Assembly (NCBI RefSeq): GCF_016808095.1
Contig: NC_068972.1
Coordinates: forward strand, 1,736,001 to 1,800,000
DNA: 64,000 nt
Direction: 5' to 3'
Origin: Vigna angularis
Taxonomy: Eukaryota > Streptophyta > Magnoliopsida > Fabales > Fabaceae
Below the pieces are notes generated by a model. It saw only the letters and a program-made list of their open reading frames with translations, had not been told where the DNA came from and did not search any database. A program made the translations under genes and the position numbers. Below are positions 41,036 to 51,570 of the stretch, one piece after another (position 1 is the stretch's first letter; every line of letters begins with the position of its first letter).

Positions 41036-41389
41036 CATGGGAAGAAGATACCCCGACGCCATATGCCTGAACGGGTTGTTTAGGGATTATGGGATTGGAC
41101 GTCGGTTTGTGCACTAACCAATGTCTACTGGGTGTTTTTTTTAAAAAAATTAATTTACTTTTGCATTAAAACCACACTTGAAAAGCAGAAAATTGTCCCA
41201 AAACAATATAGTATAGTATATATGCGTTTCATATAAAGAAAGTTCTACTTAATATACAAAATAATCCAATACCAAAACTATAAAGATATAAATTTAAACT
41301 AAAACTAAGCAATGTTCAAAACAAATAAAATGGTCCTAACTCCATCTTTGTAGAAGATAAGTTGTCCACTCCTGCCTTATTTGCCTAAT

Positions 41390-41565
41390 TGTGTCCTCTG
41401 GTATAGGAGATGTACTCTTGAAGCGCTGCAAAATTGAAGAAAGATTCATTATGGTTTCATATATGTTTAAAGATGAATTTGCCTAATTTTGTCCTCTAGT
41501 ATAGGAGATGTACTCTTGAAGCGCTGCAAAATTGAAGAAAGATTCATTATGGTTTCATATATGTT
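41390..41565. repeat. 88-bp tandem duplication inside the CACTA-like element
   Basis: The phrase TTTGCCTAATT starts two near-identical 88-bp units (41390 and 41478) that share GCGCTGCAAAATTGAAGAAA. Only two units are present. Confidence 0.88.
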
Positions 41566-41617
41566 TAAAGATGAATTTGATTTGTAATGTATTCAAGGTA
41601 TGCATCATTACCTCATT

Positions 41618-42010
41618 CTAGTCATCTATAATGACAACTCGAATGATGGTCTTAATCCAACACATGACATAGAAGTCACATTCCCATGAATCTTGCTGCT
41701 GGTTACACTAAAATGACAAACTAAATAGTCAAGAATTTAGATCATTCAATAACATAGAAAATGAATTAGAACTATAAATGACTTACAACCTTTGGATACA
41801 AAATTTGAACTAGTTGACCTCGAGATTTACCAATAACTCTGTACAGATTGAAAACACAAAGTAAAATTATCATAACTATATTTATCATAAAAGTTTAAGG
41901 TGAACATCAAATTCAAAGTCATTTTTGGAGAAACACTTACCCTTGAAATATGGTTCTCAAGTCATTTTTCATCTTCCTATGCAACGAACAAAACCATATA
42001 ATTTTACATT
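41618..42010 (-). pseudogene. Ulp1-like C48 cysteine protease relic (CACTA-borne)
   Basis: Three minus-strand exon pieces can be read through GT-AG introns. One around 42000-41942 encodes IWFCSLHRKMKNDLRTIFQ. The next, 41838-41787, encodes VIGKSRGQLVQILYPKV. The last, 41708-41618, encodes NQQQDSWECDFYVMCWIKTI. The last piece matches the conserved Gln…Cys segment (Q…GS.ECGYYVM) of Ulp1-type SUMO-protease domains carried by plant CACTA elements; the Cys is kept, but the following Gly is Asp. An in-frame TAG at 41620-41618 precedes NE, where W would be expected (TGG to TAG). Upstream exons were not resolved. Most likely non-functional. Confidence 0.7.
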
Positions 42011-42509
42011 GTTTGGAAATGATGACCATCAACTGTCAGTGCGACCTTAAGACAACGAACACAAGGACAAAAATATGTCTCGTTCACAGACTTAGCATTT
42101 TGTTCAACATATTGCAAGAACTCCGAAACACCCTTATCATATTCTTCACTGATGCGACGTTCATTCATCCAGCTTCGATCTATACTATGTTCGTAAAATC
42201 ATCAGTTTAAGTTTTTAACTCTCACAAGGTTAGGCCCTACCCATTCAAAAAAATTATTTTTCATAATTTGCTAAGACATGTGCAAAGAAGTGTACATCAT
42301 AAATTTGATAAGATTTCGGCAGCATTTCGCATTGGTCTCCGAAATACAAGAAATGAGAGTAGTCAATGATGACCAAAATCAAATATGCATCCGGAGAACA
42401 ACACAAATACTGAACCGAAATTTTATCAATCTTATCCATAAACTCCAACTTACATGTTATTGCAAATTATGAAAATTAATTTTCTCAAACTGTCCAATCA
42501 GACAATTCA

Positions 42510-42555
42510 AAATTTAACACAAACGATTAAAAGATTAATCGTTTGTGTTAAATTT
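42510..42555. repeat. Perfect 21-bp hairpin with a 4-nt loop
   Basis: Arms 42510-42530 (AAATTTAACACAAACGATTAA) and 42535-42555 are exact reverse complements around AAGA. It lies inside the CACTA-like element. An RNA from either strand would fold into a short hairpin. Confidence 0.9.
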
Positions 42556-43133
42556 CAAACGGGAACTAAGTTTCACTCAATGATTTGATACTTATAATCT
42601 AACATGTCAATTATAATAACACAACTAATACATGCATATTCAAAAGCCAATAACACATGCAGACCTTAAAGTCAAAAACATGCATACACAAAACCCAATA
42701 ACATGCATACAAAAAAATTATCAACGAAGAAGCTAACCTGAAAAGCAGATTCCAAATGAAATGGAGGGAAATCGAGGAGTGCACGACCTAAAACGTAGGC
42801 CAAAAAGAGTCAAAAACGCCGCCCAAGAACACGCAAGAAACTGCACTAAAACGCACCGAAAATGATTTTTAATCGGTTCAAATCAAAGATATTTCATCAC
42901 AGAGCAATTTAATCGGATTAAAAATAAATTTAAATGGTCCAAAAAAGAGAAAACGCACCTGGAAATGCAATGCCGTAGAGTGAAATCGCGGGGAAGACGA
43001 TGAACAGTGAGCGTAACTCCTCGCGGGTTCGCCATTTTAGTATAAATGGCACTAGACGTCGGGGCCATAACTAATATGACGTCTTTTGGATTTAAATATT
43101 CATATTCGCGGGGGGTTTTAGATGTTCGTTGGA

Positions 43134-43525
43134 GGGCCCCGACGTCTATAATATTATAGACGTCGGGGTCCCTCCACAACGGACATTTCAGTGGCAGAAA
43201 AAGTTAACTCTTCAACTACCCTGTCAGCCATTGAAACGTCCGTTGTGGAGGGGCCCCGACGTCTATAATATTATAGACGCCGGGGCCTCTCCAACAGGTG
43301 TTTCAGTGGCTGAAAAAGTTAACTCTTCAACTACCCTGTCAGCCACTTAAACGTCCGTTGTGGAGGGGCCCCGACGTCTATAATATTATAGACGTCGGGG
43401 CCTCTCCAACGGGTGTTTCAGTGGCTGAAAAAGTTAACTCTTCAACTACCCTATCAGCCACTTAAACGTCCGTTGTGGCGGAGTCCCGACGTGTATAATA
43501 TTATACACGTTGGGACCCCTCACAC
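43134..43525. repeat. Right subterminal array: four ~116-bp units with palindromes
   Basis: Units with the palindrome GACGTCTATAATATTATAG starting at 43141, 43258, 43373 and 43488 (periods 117, 115, 115) are separated by a conserved spacer containing AAAAAGTTAACTCTTCAACT. The fourth palindrome has C to G at 43493 and G to C at 43506, which preserve pairing. Open frames across the array are by-products of the repeat. Confidence 0.9.
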
Positions 43526-43638
43526 CGGACGTCTAAAGTCACACTTATTTACGAAAATGTCACCGGTCAATTATTTACGTTGGTGTTTTCTTGGACGGAC
43601 GTCTATTGGGTAACGTGAAAAACCAATTCTGCACTAGA

Positions 43639-45560
43639 GGAGGTGCTGGAGGTGCTGGTTTTCTTAGTCATCTGTTATACTTTTAAAATTGATACATGAT
43701 CCATAGAAGTCAAATATTATATAGATAGATAAGCTGAATTAAGAGATACTTTATGTTATATATGTTTGATACTAAAATAACATAATAGTATGAAAATTTG
43801 CAAGTAAAATGTATTATATGATATAAAGAAAGACAATATTAGTATATGTGCCTTTTCTTTAACTAAAGGGGGTGTTCATGTATGATTTATAGAAATATAT
43901 CGACACAAAATTTTCTCTTCTTTAACTAAAAGGTGTTGATTTATGATTATAGAAACATATCTAACAGAAAATGTTATTTTCTTTAACTGAAGGGTTTTCA
44001 TATAACGATTATAGAACATATCAACACAAATCTTATTTTCCACTCGTTTAGTTGAAAGAGATATAGAGGGAAAATATAAAGAAAATGAAAAATATAATAC
44101 ATCATGTGATAGGAAATAAAAAAAAACGAAAGTAGGATAAAATAAAATGTAAATGTATAAATTTTTATTATTTATACAAAATCATCATATACGTTTAATC
44201 AACAAGCTCTCATTGTCAGCTTTATAGATTTTGAATTTGATTCTCTTGAAGAACCTAGAAAATGAAGAATATAGTAAGGTTTCTTTACAAGTATCTAGGC
44301 CTCGATCTGTGTTAAACAAAGTTTGCTTCATTCACTCGAGTCCAACGTTCATGGATTGTATAAGATGGAAAGAGGTTTGGAAATACGTGTTTTTAAATGT
44401 AAAAGACAAATTTTCTACGGAAAATATATTTTTTATATCTGTAAAGAATATACAGAAAATTTGTTAATAATTAAAAAAATTAAATACGGTTTTGATTTCT
44501 AAATTATAACGAAAAATTGAAATTCTTTTTTTTTAAAATTTTGATTCTGTCTTGTTTCTTACTTTTAAAAACCAATAGATTTAGTTTCTTTCATTCAATA
44601 AAACATTCAATTTTGTCTAATATCTTATATGTTTTAGTAGAATATCATTTCTCACCTCGTACAAAAATTTAATGCGATTGAACGGAGTTAGAAAGAATAA
44701 ATCTATTTTTTTTTTATATAAGAACTAAACACAATTAAAATTTTGAACCATCCAAATTCAATTTTGTCTTATAGTTTAAGAAAAAAAGCATTTAACTATT
44801 TAAAAAATTGTTTTGAAACCTATCAAACTAGAATATAAAAATTAAAACCTATCAAACTAAAAACTATTAAATTATACCAAATTTCTTTTGTTTAATCTAT
44901 TATTTGTATGATTTTCCGGGCTAAAGTACTATGGGTTCAAATTCGTGAATTATTATGTCAACCCGCACGCTAACCCGATGAAATCTACAAATTTAATATA
45001 CAAGACACGCAGCTATAAATATACACATTTAAAAGAATTATAATTTATTATTAGTGGATCTACAAACTTAAGACAGCGATCCGAAGATCTAGATCCATAT
45101 ATCGTAATTAATATGAAGAGAGTTCACAAAACATGTATACTTACGTCCATCAAACTAAAACTAGCTATAAGATAATCTTAAATAATACATTTCATGAAAC
45201 TTAACATCTTATCTTGTTTTTAACTATTCTCCTCTGTTTAAAATGAGACAGAATGGTTCCTTTTACCCCTACGTCTAAAATAATTTAATTTTTTCATTAT
45301 ATTTTAAGAAATTACATGGATGATGAGAGGTAACACTACCATGATACTTTTTTATGACATGTATTAACATAACAAAAACAGTGAGATGGTTGAGAATCCA
45401 TTGCATTTTGTTGAACTAATGCAACGTTCTATTGTTGCATTGTCGTGATTACCGATTCCATCAATCTCGTAGAGTTAGATGCATCCATACTTGTAGGTGA
45501 GGGAGGAGGAGACCTAGCTGTCATCTCTTTGATTATGCATGAAGAAAGAACCATCAGTCT
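43639..45560. other. AT-rich intergenic region; no gene seen
   Basis: Between the CACTA-like element and the retrotransposon-derived sequence. It contains a triplicated ~62-bp motif (43857-44040) and otherwise only short low-complexity frames. No RNA gene was recognised. Confidence 0.5.
43857..44040. repeat. Three degenerate ~62-bp tandem units
   Basis: CTTTAACT(A/G)AA begins units at 43857, 43920 and 43981. Each continues with a diverged version of GATTATAGAAACATATC. Old minisatellite-like triplication. Confidence 0.75.
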
Positions 45561-46125
45561 AACTTAGGAAACAAGGACGTTATATAAACCGAACGTTGAG
45601 TACAGTCGAAAGCCGAATCAGCATAGCCAAGTTATAATAAAATTTGACCGTAATGACCGAACGGTAATAAATAAAAGAACGTTCGATAATTACTAGATCA
45701 ATATAACATCGAAAGTTAAACATAAGTCGAATACAATGAAGCTGAAATAGCATGGTTGAAGACAAAACTTAATTTTTCAGAAAGAACGGTAACAAATCAA
45801 AGAACGTTCGGTCAACATGAGGTATAAGACCAGATGGTCACTGTAAAACCGAACGGTCGAATGAGATAAAAATAGAAGAGTCTAAATTACAATCAAAGTT
45901 GAGAAAAGAAAATCATCTCTGGTAAAAGTCATGAGTGTGCACCCTCATTACTTCTATCAAGACATTCTATGTTCTCAAAACTTCTAATTGTATTTAAAAT
46001 TTTGATCATCTAAACTTGAAGAAAATGGTATAACATACCATTTAAGCACAACTTTCCATAGGAAAGTGACGACAAACCCACAACTCACAAGTCGTTTTAG
46101 GAACTAACTGCTCTGATACCATTAA
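45561..46125 (-). mobile_element. Retrotransposon internal region next to the 5' LTR
   Basis: Lies directly downstream, in minus orientation, of the LTR starting at 46126. It is rich in the motifs CCGAACG and GAACGTTCG, also frequent in the LTR, and ends at the primer-binding site. No gag or pol coding sequence was recognised. Its left limit is uncertain. Confidence 0.55.
46110..46121 (-). other. Primer-binding site (initiator Met tRNA)
   Basis: On the minus strand this reads TGGTATCAGAGC, complementary to the 3' end of plant initiator tRNA-Met. It begins four bases after the LTR end (…GGGATGTTACA), exactly where a PBS belongs. It fixes the retrotransposon's orientation as minus and makes the adjacent LTR the 5' LTR. 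Confidence 0.88.
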
Positions 46126-48569
46126 TGTAACATCCCAAAAATATAGCTTTAAACTATAGTTAAGGGTCCTTACATTTATAATAAAATAGAACAGTTACAG
46201 GAATAAAATTTAACTTACAGTTAAACTAAAATAACCATAAATTTAAAACTTTGAAGAAACCTATACTGCTACTATTACCAGTACAAATTGAACGTTCATG
46301 CAAGCATCGTATTAGACCGAACGATCTTAAACTATTATAGAAATAGGTACAAGACCGAACAGTCTTACTCTAATAGAAACCAACCTCTTCTGTCAGCGTC
46401 TGCTCCATAATACCTTATGCACACTCTACTCACACCCACAGGGTGATCATTGCAAGGACAAAACGACCGAACGAACGAACAACATGACAAGACAGGAAAA
46501 TAAGGATAAGCTAGTGTAATTTAATTGACTATGTTAACATACAATTCAAATACCCACAAAATACAATTATACATATACAAAAATCATAAACATGTTATAA
46601 CCGACCACTTTACACTGACTGTCCAAACTAATATGAATATGAGCTATAGTCGTTCATGCACTCGTGGGTGGTAATCTGGAAAACCATTAGTATTACCGCA
46701 GCATGGAAAAAACCCTTGAGCTTGCCACACGAGGTTAACCCGTTATACCTCACCTTAGGTCAAGGTAATACATACCGCCTAAGCTAGGGTCTCCTGCTAT
46801 TCTCACCACATGCATCGCCATTCTCTACTTGAGACTCAGTGACCATTAGAATTTCAGGATGAACACCAATACTAAGCTTTCCCTTTTCATATTTTTACCA
46901 CAATACAACCAATCATTGAGACATTCCTCCTTGGAATTCTCTTTTAGATCCATAATATAATTTTCACATCATACTTTTTCATCCATCACATCTTTAAATA
47001 AATATCACACGTAACTGTAAAACAATAACCCCACCTTTGAACACGACCGAGCATGAAAGATCAACATAACCTATGAACAAGACCGAACGGGAGAGCACTC
47101 CCAATATGAGAACATGACCGAACGGTCATTTAGAGAATAAGACTTAAGCAGGAGTCAAACACTTGGACTTATATCAAGCACTTATGATTTAGAACGAACA
47201 ATATTGTCTTAGACCAAACACTATTAACTTAGTACAAGTACGATATTGAGCACTAGTATAAGAACGAGCGCTCATAAGAGACCACACAACTCAATAATAC
47301 CGATCGCTAACACTATCATAAATACTAGTACCAAACCGAGCACTATATCGAACGAGCGCTGGTCCAAGACCAAGCACTTACCAAGAACAAGCGCTAGTAC
47401 AAGACTGAGCACTACTGAGACCGAGCACTAGTACAAAACAAGCACTACCAAGACAGTACATGACCGAGCGCTATCACTAGCATAATGGCTAGTACAAGAC
47501 CAAGCGCTATCACTAGCCTAACGGTTAGTACAAGACCGAGCGTTATCACTAGCCTAACGGCTAGTACAAGACCGAGCGCTAGCACTAGCCTAACGGCTAG
47601 TACAAGACCGAGCGCTAGCACTATCATAAATAATAGTATAAAACCAAGAACTATATTGAACGAGCGTTGGTCCAAAACCAAGAACTATGACTTTACGTAT
47701 TATAGAATACATTAACTAAACTGTTTAGGAAACATAAAGAAGAACTATACTTAAACCGAACGCTTACTATTAAACCGAACAACACATAACCAAATTATCA
47801 CTATGAAGCCTAATACCGCTAAGCCCAAATATATGACCAGACCGAACGTTCTATACCGATGGATTTTCTACAAAACTTGCAGAACTTCTCAACCACTTCA
47901 CAAATTTCATCCAAACCGAGAATATTGCATATAACAGTCCACACCCAAAATCACCGAACATCAAATAATTCAATTTCACATACATGCATGATCATCAAAC
48001 AACAGTTTCATACATCAAAACTAAGTAATTAAATTAGCTAGCTTCCCTTACCTCTTGACCGGACTGAACAACGATTATTCTTTTCCAGACTTTGCTTCCT
48101 CCCCAGAAAATCTCAAGAACACCTTTATTTCCCCGATTAGTGAGGAAAGACCACCCAATGGACCAAAATGGAGTTAGAAAGGGGAAAAGAAGTTTGAAGA
48201 ACACATGCAACCAGTAGACTACCTTGCATGTGACAGAAAACAGACATTCTAAGAAGAGAATGAACTTACCAGCTCAGACCAACAACTTGATCGGTGCAAA
48301 AATGAAGTCCTTGACACCAGGAAGACTCAGGCGTTGCCTGATTGATGATCGCAAGAAGAAAAGATAAGAATTTGCAAATAGAAGAAGAAGAAGTTTAGAG
48401 AGAAGGAGGAGAAAACTGAAATTCAAAAACATTTGGAGAAGAAAGTGCATGCAGGAATGGCTCGAGGTTTTTGAAAAGGCTAATTATATCCTACCGTCAA
48501 AATCGACTCGGTCCAATCCGATGCACCCATCTGGATTCCACTTTACTGCTGAATTTAAGGGTCCTGACA
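46126..48569 (-). mobile_element. 5' LTR of a minus-strand LTR retrotransposon (2.4 kb)
   Basis: Bounded by TGTAACATCCC at 46126 (minus-strand end …GGGATGTTACA) and GGGTCCTGACA at 48569 (minus-strand start TGTCAGGACCC). Positions 46708-48569 correspond to the truncated LTR at 35961-37822, and 47168 onward is almost identical to it. A 5-bp target duplication was not found (ATTAA versus TACAT), consistent with the LTR being recombinant or the element rearranged. Confidence 0.82.
47469..47631. repeat. 36-bp subrepeat array within the LTR (right copy)
   Basis: Same four 36-bp units as in the left copy, at offset 10747, with no difference seen. Confidence 0.9.
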
Positions 48570-49463
48570 TACATGGTCGTATATCTTTTAGTCACATTAA
48601 TATTGGTTTTGTCAAAAGACGAATTAGCATAGATTATAATTAAATACATGTCTTAAGTGTTTTCGTCAGATAATTTTAAAGCATTTATTTATATATTGTA
48701 CATGCTCGTATATCTTTTAGTCACATTAATATTGACTTCGTCAAAGGACGTAGTAACATAGATTATAACTAAATATATGTCTTAAGTGTTTTCGTCTAAT
48801 ACTTATTCAACTCGTATGGTATGTGATTATTATTAGACGACATGACTAAGTACCAGTCAATCTACAAACACTGATTATTGACATGACTAACTACCAGTCA
48901 ATCTAAAAACACCGATTATTCTATAGTCAGGACAATATCAAACACTTGGTTAGATAAAGTAAAGAGATCATTAAATCTAAACTGAAACTCATTTAAGTTA
49001 AGACCCACAAACATAATTAATTATATTATAAATAGCACAATATTTTATTTAAGTTTATATTTAATATTTTATTGACCCTAGAGACTTAATAAGTGTTTTT
49101 GAATAACAGATATTTTGAATGGAGTGAAGTGACCCAATATATAGAATATTATAACAAGGAAGTCTTACATTAATTTATAAGTCTTACATATCCCACAAAA
49201 CTGGAAACTGGTATATAAAGTGAGTTTTCACCTCATAAATTCGCCTTAATTAACAAACCAAAGCTGCTGATTATATTCAACAAGACCTCACCAAATAATG
49301 CCAAAGTAAACATAGATTAGTCAAAAGTGAAAAACTAAGCATATTATTCTCGCAAGCTGATCATAGATGGTAACAGCACTAACGATACATTAACAATAAA
49401 TAAAAGCTGATAACTATCACGATCTAACATCTTCCACACGGCTTTTGAAGCTTTTGAGTGGTA

Positions 49464-51068
49464 TTATATACCCTTTTGAAGTTTGACTGATTTGAGCTCT
49501 TCAATAAGCTCTTTCAAATTGTTATGAGAAGTGCCACCACTCTGAATCGCTTTCTTTGCTTCATCACTCAACACTTTCACTCTCTTCCTCATTTCTACAC
49601 ACTCTTCTCCACCCATCACCAAAACAACTGCTTTTCGAATCTCCTCCCTCTTCACTGTTTCACTCCCAAAATCATTCAAGTTTCGCCATTCTTTTGCTCC
49701 AACCGAAACTCCAATTTTCAACACATCCACCACCAACTTCTCATTGAAAAACTGCTCCGAAAATATAGGCCAAGCCACCAATGGCAATCCTGCAATCACA
49801 CTTTCAAACACAGTGTTCATCCCACAGTGAGTCACCACTGCCCCAGTAGCAGGATGGTCTAGTATAGCAAGCTGTGGTGCCCAACCCCATATCAGATACC
49901 CGTTGTTGCTTTCTTGCACCCTCTTTTCAAATTCCTCCAGGAAACCCCTATCCCCATCATCGTCGTTTTTCCTAACCACCCATATGAAATCATGTCCACA
50001 ATCTTCAAGTGCGTGGGCTATTTCAACAAGCTGTGCAGTAGGGAACTTGTTCATGCTCCCAAAACTCACATACAAAACACAGTTCTCTTTCTTCGAATCA
50101 AGCCATCTCATCAACTCTTCGTCTGTTCTTTTTCCTTCTCCTTCTTTTGCATGCCCTCTACCAGCCTTGTCCAACTCATCTTCGTTCACCCACAACGAAA
50201 CTGGTCCTATACTCCAACTCTTAGTACCCATGACCCTCTTGTAATGCTCCTCGTAAGCTCCCTCAAACTCGTAAAAGCTCTTGAACAGTGACCCGTAGCT
50301 CTTTTTCTCTGATTCTTTAATCATCTTCTTTAAATAGGTATAGGGCTTTGGTGCTCTAAGCCAATCCGGTAACTGCGAGCGTGTCATCTCCAACTTGTGG
50401 GGCAACCCAGGAAGCTCAAAACTCTCACCATCAGAATCTACCTATGAAACACATACACAACCCGCTTCAAAAAAGTAGAAAAATTCACGAGACATGATGA
50501 TTTTATAATTGTAATTTGATTCGGTTTCAGATGTACATAGTTAAGAATCTTGCTTTTATACCTTGGCGTGAGGAGCAAACTGTTCAACGCAGTTCATTGC
50601 ACAGTGAGAAAAGTAACAGGCCCCGACATAAACGAGCCTTGGAATTCCAAGTTCAGCGGCTGCATCGGCGCTCCATGGGTAGAACATGTCGGTGACAATG
50701 AAATCAGGTTTCATAACACGGAAGAGTTCCTGGTACTGGCCTTGGAGAATGGACAGTCCCTCGCTGATTTTCATCGTCAAGAGTGGAGGAGTGTCGGCGT
50801 TGATGGTTTCAACACCTTCTGGCAAACCAGGGACTTGCGGGAACTTTACCACATGGGTTCGAATGGGGCGGCCACGGCTAGAATCACGGTCGATGGAGCT
50901 TTGGAAGACGGAAGCGTTTGCTGGTGTGGTGATTATCGTCACATCCACGCCGTGTGTGGCGAAGAGCCTCGCCATGTCCACCACCGGAATTAGGTGACTG
51001 GTTGAGATGAATGGAAGAAAAATAGCCTTCAGCATTTCAGCTTCACCTTTGATCTCACAGGACCCCAT
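49464..51068 (-). CDS. UDP-glycosyltransferase, UGT73 type (soyasaponin UGT73P-like), copy 2
   Basis: Exons 51068-50562 and 50441-49464 encode a 494-residue protein identical to copy 1, including catalytic His25 and Asp127, Met377 at PSPG position 22 and Gln399 at its end. Intron, 3' flank and the first 288 bp upstream of the ATG are also shared. Beyond 51356 the upstream sequence is unrelated to that of copy 1 and includes a small inverted-repeat element at 51571-52014, so distal regulation may differ. The open frame and splice sites are intact; both copies could be functional. Assignment to saponin glycosylation rests on resemblance to soybean UGT73P2 and is inference. Confidence 0.93.
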
Positions 51069-51126
51069 GGTTATGGATCTTTAATGGAAAATGATCGATT
51101 CATTATGCTTTCGGGTTTCATTTCTC

Positions 51127-51134
51127 TTTATATA
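51127..51134 (-). promoter_or_regulatory. TATA box of UGT copy 2
   Basis: Same TATATAAA as in copy 1, about 60 bases upstream of the ATG at 51068. Confidence 0.65.
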
Positions 51135-51570
51135 CATTGGATAAATCCTTTTTCTATTCCTCTACTTTCTCTCGATCAACGTGAGCCAGGAAAATTAATA
51201 TTGCAAACAATCTTTGGATGCTCCTCGTGTTACAGTCCTATTTTTTATTTATTATTAAATTATTATTACAGGCATAAAGTAATTTTTCCTGGTTGTTGAG
51301 TGTGTGGGGGAAGATGGTTCTGAAATAGCTCGCAGATTCCGGCAGACTTTTATCTTGTTCTTTTAAACATATTCTTAGAGTTGAAAAGTCGGGAAATTTG
51401 AAAAGCGCTAATAAATGTGACCTACTTTTTGTTTTTTGCAACAAAAATAAAAAAAACACTATAAACGTGGTCCTTTGTAAAGGCAGCAATGTTTAATTTA
51501 TAAAAGCTTTTCAAGCGGGATTTTCAATACTGGATATTTATTTGTAAATGATTATCCATAACTAACTCAC

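Larger units (their letters stand above)
40817..43638 (-). mobile_element. CACTA-like (En/Spm) DNA transposon remnant, 2.8 kb
   Basis: Terminal inverted repeats of about 26 bp: left TCTAGTGGAGAA… (40817-40843) and right …TTCTGCACTAGA (43613-43638), whose complement begins TCTAGTGCAGAA and also shares GG..TTT.CACGT further in. Subterminal arrays of palindromes lie at both ends, as in CACTA elements. The interior carries a minus-strand Ulp1-type protease relic of the kind found in plant CACTA elements. No TNP2-type transposase was recognised, so the element is probably non-autonomous. I could not find a clear 3-bp target duplication, so exact ends are tentative. Confidence 0.7.
46708..51356. 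repeat. Right copy of the 4.65-kb direct duplication carrying a UGT gene
   Basis: Partner of 35961-40609 (offset 10747). It starts within the LTR and ends after CTTTTATCTT at 51356, where the next base differs (G versus T) and similarity ends. The 6.1 kb that follow copy 1 (40610-46707) are not repeated here. Confidence 0.95.

Noticed and set aside
43129..43613. Open frames encoding YNIIDVG repeats
   Set aside because: Produced by the 116-bp palindromic transposon repeats; no independent coding evidence.
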